Shown: positions 62,430-64,000 of the stretch, in pieces
How positions within the stretch are numbered: position 1 is the stretch's first letter
Layout of the letters: each line of letters opens with the position of its first letter
Source of the DNA: DATNPX01 sp036702975
GTDB taxonomy: Bacteria > Cyanobacteriota > Vampirovibrionia > Obscuribacterales > Obscuribacteraceae
NCBI GenBank assembly: GCA_036702975.1
Contig: DATNPX010000029.1
Coordinates: forward strand, 53,507-117,506
DNA: 64,000 bases
Direction: 5' to 3'
Made by a program: the position numbers and the translations under genes
Notes under the pieces: generated by a model
Database searches by the model: none
Told to the model about the DNA's origin: nothing
Seen by the model: only the letters and a program-made list of their open reading frames with translations

Positions 62430-64000
62430 TTGCCAAACGAGACTCCACTGAAGTTTGCCAACACCTGGGGCACCATAGCTCTGGGAAGAAGCAAGCTGCA
62501 AATCAGGCTTGTCGTATTTTGGTGTGCAGCCTTCACATGGATTGTCTGGACGATCTTTAAGACAGGCCCACAGGGTCTTATCTCACTTGCTTACAATTCT
62601 ATTTTTGTCGTTGTATTGATGCTGATTTCTCGTGCCACCACTACGGTGCCGCTTGCCACCACAGGTACAATCGCCTTGTGTGGTGGCGTGATGATGGGAA
62701 TTGCCGGTTCAGTCGGTCTGCAAATGGCAAAATCAATCGGTATGGACAATCCGCTTGTTCCTGTTCTGCAAGCAACTTTTGAAGAACTGCTAAAAATTCT
62801 TCCGGTGCTCTTCTTATTATTTCGCGGCCGAAATTTCAGTTCACTGACGCTTGGAGCAACAGATGTCTTCCTTCTAGGAGTGGCTTCGGGAGCTGGTTTT
62901 GCATACTCTGAAGACGCCTTCGTGCATGCCGCAGCATGGCAAACCCAGATCGTCTGGTTGCCGGCGACGGAGGTCATTAATGGTCGCATGGTCGCAGGAC
63001 ATGCTATCTGGACGGGTCTGGCAGCCGGTCCACTGGGACTTTCATTGATGCAGAGGCAACATAGAAGCGCTCTGCTTTTGATAGCACCGCTGGGGTTGGT
63101 GTGGGCACTGATAGATCATATAACCTACAACTTTGCATTCAACAGGAACGATCTCACCGGCAGCGTACTCAACTGGGTAAGTGGCTACGGCTATATCACG
63201 ATCGCACTTTTCGTCGCTTGTTACGCGGGTGTTCTGCTTTTTGATCGTTTCGTGCTTTTTAAAACTCTGCCCAAAGTGCCCGAGTTTCGCATTCCTTCTT
63301 CCAAAGAAGCGGCTGAAACTCTCGAAAATTTCTGGGAATTTGTTCTTGAACGTCGGCGCCTCGCGTATGCGTATTATCGCTATATGCACCGCTCCGGCGA
63401 GGATAAACGAAACCCGGCGTTAGTTGTGGCGGTGCTCATGCAACATTTAATCAATTGCCACAAAGTTAAGGCTCCTGCAGTAACTGTACCGGTCGCCGTT
63501 ACGGCTTCTGCAAATGTCACTCCCACTGCAGATGCCGCTTCACAGCTCAATCTAAACGATGTTCAGGATGTATCGCTGATCGAAACGCATTCGTTCAAAG
63601 ATCCTGATGCCACACTTTCAGAATCAAGATTGATTGCTGCTGCTGCTCCAAAGAAACCTGATACTGCCAATGCTCTTATCGACCTTCCCGAAAGATACGA
63701 GGCAATATCGATTCTGAGCAAAGGTGGCATGGGCGTCATCTATAAAGCACGTCACGTCATGACCGGCGCGAAGCTCGCCGTCAAAACTCTGCATGTACAC
63801 CTTGCACATGAACCCAAACATATTCTGCGCTTTGAACAAGAAGCTAAAGCCGCCAGCGCTCTCAAACACCCACACCTGGTTGTTGTACACGATTTCGGAC
63901 TGACTCCCAGCAACATTCCTTTTCTGGTAATGGACTTGATCGAAGGCACAAACCTGCAAGAGCAAATTCAAAATTTTGGACCATTACCTGTCTCGCGCTT
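62430..64000 (+). CDS. PrsW-type intramembrane protease fused to Ser/Thr protein kinase, cut by window end
   Basis: The frame is open from TTG 62430 to the window end (523 codons). Residues about 25-250 hold about eight membrane helices with the PrsW-family motifs in order: EELLK at 118-122, FAYSED with E161, GHAIWTG with H191 and DHITYNF with H230, the residues that bind metal in site-2-type CPBP/PrsW proteases. A cytoplasmic linker of about 165 residues follows. From about 422 a Hanks-type kinase begins: LSKGGMGVIYKARH (P-loop), AVKTLH (catalytic lysine), FEQEAKAASALKHPHLV (helix C glutamate) and LVMDLIEGTNL (hinge). The catalytic loop lies beyond the window. It starts directly at the preceding stop codon. 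Both activities are inferred from motifs. Confidence 0.88.
   Translation, partial: MPNETPLKFANTWGTIALGRSKLQIRLVVFWCAAFTWIVWTIFKTGPQGLISLAYNSIFVVVLMLISRATTTVPLATTGTIALCGGVMMGIAGSVGLQMAKSIGMDNPLVPVLQATFEELLKILPVLFLLFRGRNFSSLTLGATDVFLLGVASGAGFAYSEDAFVHAAAWQTQIVWLPATEVINGRMVAGHAIWTGLAAGPLGLSLMQRQHRSALLLIAPLGLVWALIDHITYNFAFNRNDLTGSVLNWVSGYGYITIALFVACYAGVLLFDRFVLFKTLPKVPEFRIPSSKEAAETLENFWEFVLERRRLAYAYYRYMHRSGEDKRNPALVVAVLMQHLINCHKVKAPAVTVPVAVTASANVTPTADAASQLNLNDVQDVSLIETHSFKDPDATLSESRLIAAAAPKKPDTANALIDLPERYEAISILSKGGMGVIYKARHVMTGAKLAVKTLHVHLAHEPKHILRFEQEAKAASALKHPHLVVVHDFGLTPSNIPFLVMDLIEGTNLQEQIQNFGPLPVSR

Overview
The window looks like chromosomal DNA from a bacterium with roughly balanced base composition, frequent TTG and GTG start codons, an unusually large number of tetratricopeptide-repeat (TPR) proteins and many short operons. 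The TPR proteins resembling kinesin light chain, the fused transaldolase/glucose-6-phosphate isomerase next to gnd and glk, and a membrane protease fused to a Ser/Thr kinase together suggest a non-photosynthetic relative of cyanobacteria (Vampirovibrionia / Melainabacteria, Obscuribacterales-like). This placement is inference: the window has no rRNA or ribosomal protein gene to confirm it. I see no phage, insertion sequence or CRISPR array.

Layout. 1-6.6 kb: end of an acyl-CoA synthetase, a CaiB/BaiF CoA-transferase or racemase, a TPR membrane protein with a GRAM/PH-like domain, an MFS exporter, a TPR protein and a secreted Cys-rich protein with a strong terminator. 6.9-9.5 kb: a minus-strand run of a monomeric sarcosine oxidase-like flavoenzyme, a Spy/CpxP-like secreted protein and a J-like protein with type II secretion ATPase N-terminal-like modules. 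9.5-10.3 kb is non-coding. 10.3-18.0 kb: a membrane protein, a CocE-type hydrolase, a GNAT acetyltransferase, a SulP transporter, a two-component system and tRNA-Leu(UAA). 18.0-29.4 kb: an FAH-family enzyme, a rhodanese with a small membrane protein, a coiled-coil protein, then a tightly packed set of exported proteins: a secreted protein, M1 aminopeptidase, DUF3142, a large 'SCGPFF' protein, an alpha/beta-hydrolase-TPR-thioredoxin fusion and a TPR protein. 29.4-37.5 kb: PEP carboxylase, a class A PBP, a phosphodiester glycosidase-like protein, a hotdog thioesterase, a Ser/Asn/Gln-rich exported protein and a holin-4-like membrane protein.

37.6-46.6 kb: a 1301-residue membrane protein with 13-residue repeats and TPRs, an exported protein that shares its LDxIGT motif, a DUF7003 protein, Tex and a DUF4239 membrane protein. 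46.8-51.8 kb: a sugar-phosphate operon (tal-pgi fusion, gnd, glk) feeding glucose into glycolysis and the oxidative pentose phosphate pathway. 51.8-64 kb: an S1-like protein, RlpA, a TPR protein, a methyltransferase, a DUF985 cupin, a short-chain dehydrogenase, a LysM-like membrane protein, an RNB exoribonuclease, an exported protein, a PHB-depolymerase/feruloyl-esterase-like hydrolase and, running off the end, a small membrane protein followed without a gap by a PrsW-type intramembrane protease fused to a Ser/Thr protein kinase.

The best candidates for something undescribed are the PrsW-kinase fusion with its partner (62.06-64 kb), the coupled exported cluster with the hydrolase-TPR-thioredoxin fusion (20.3-29.4 kb), and the LDxIGT-repeat protein with its neighbour (37.7-42.7 kb).
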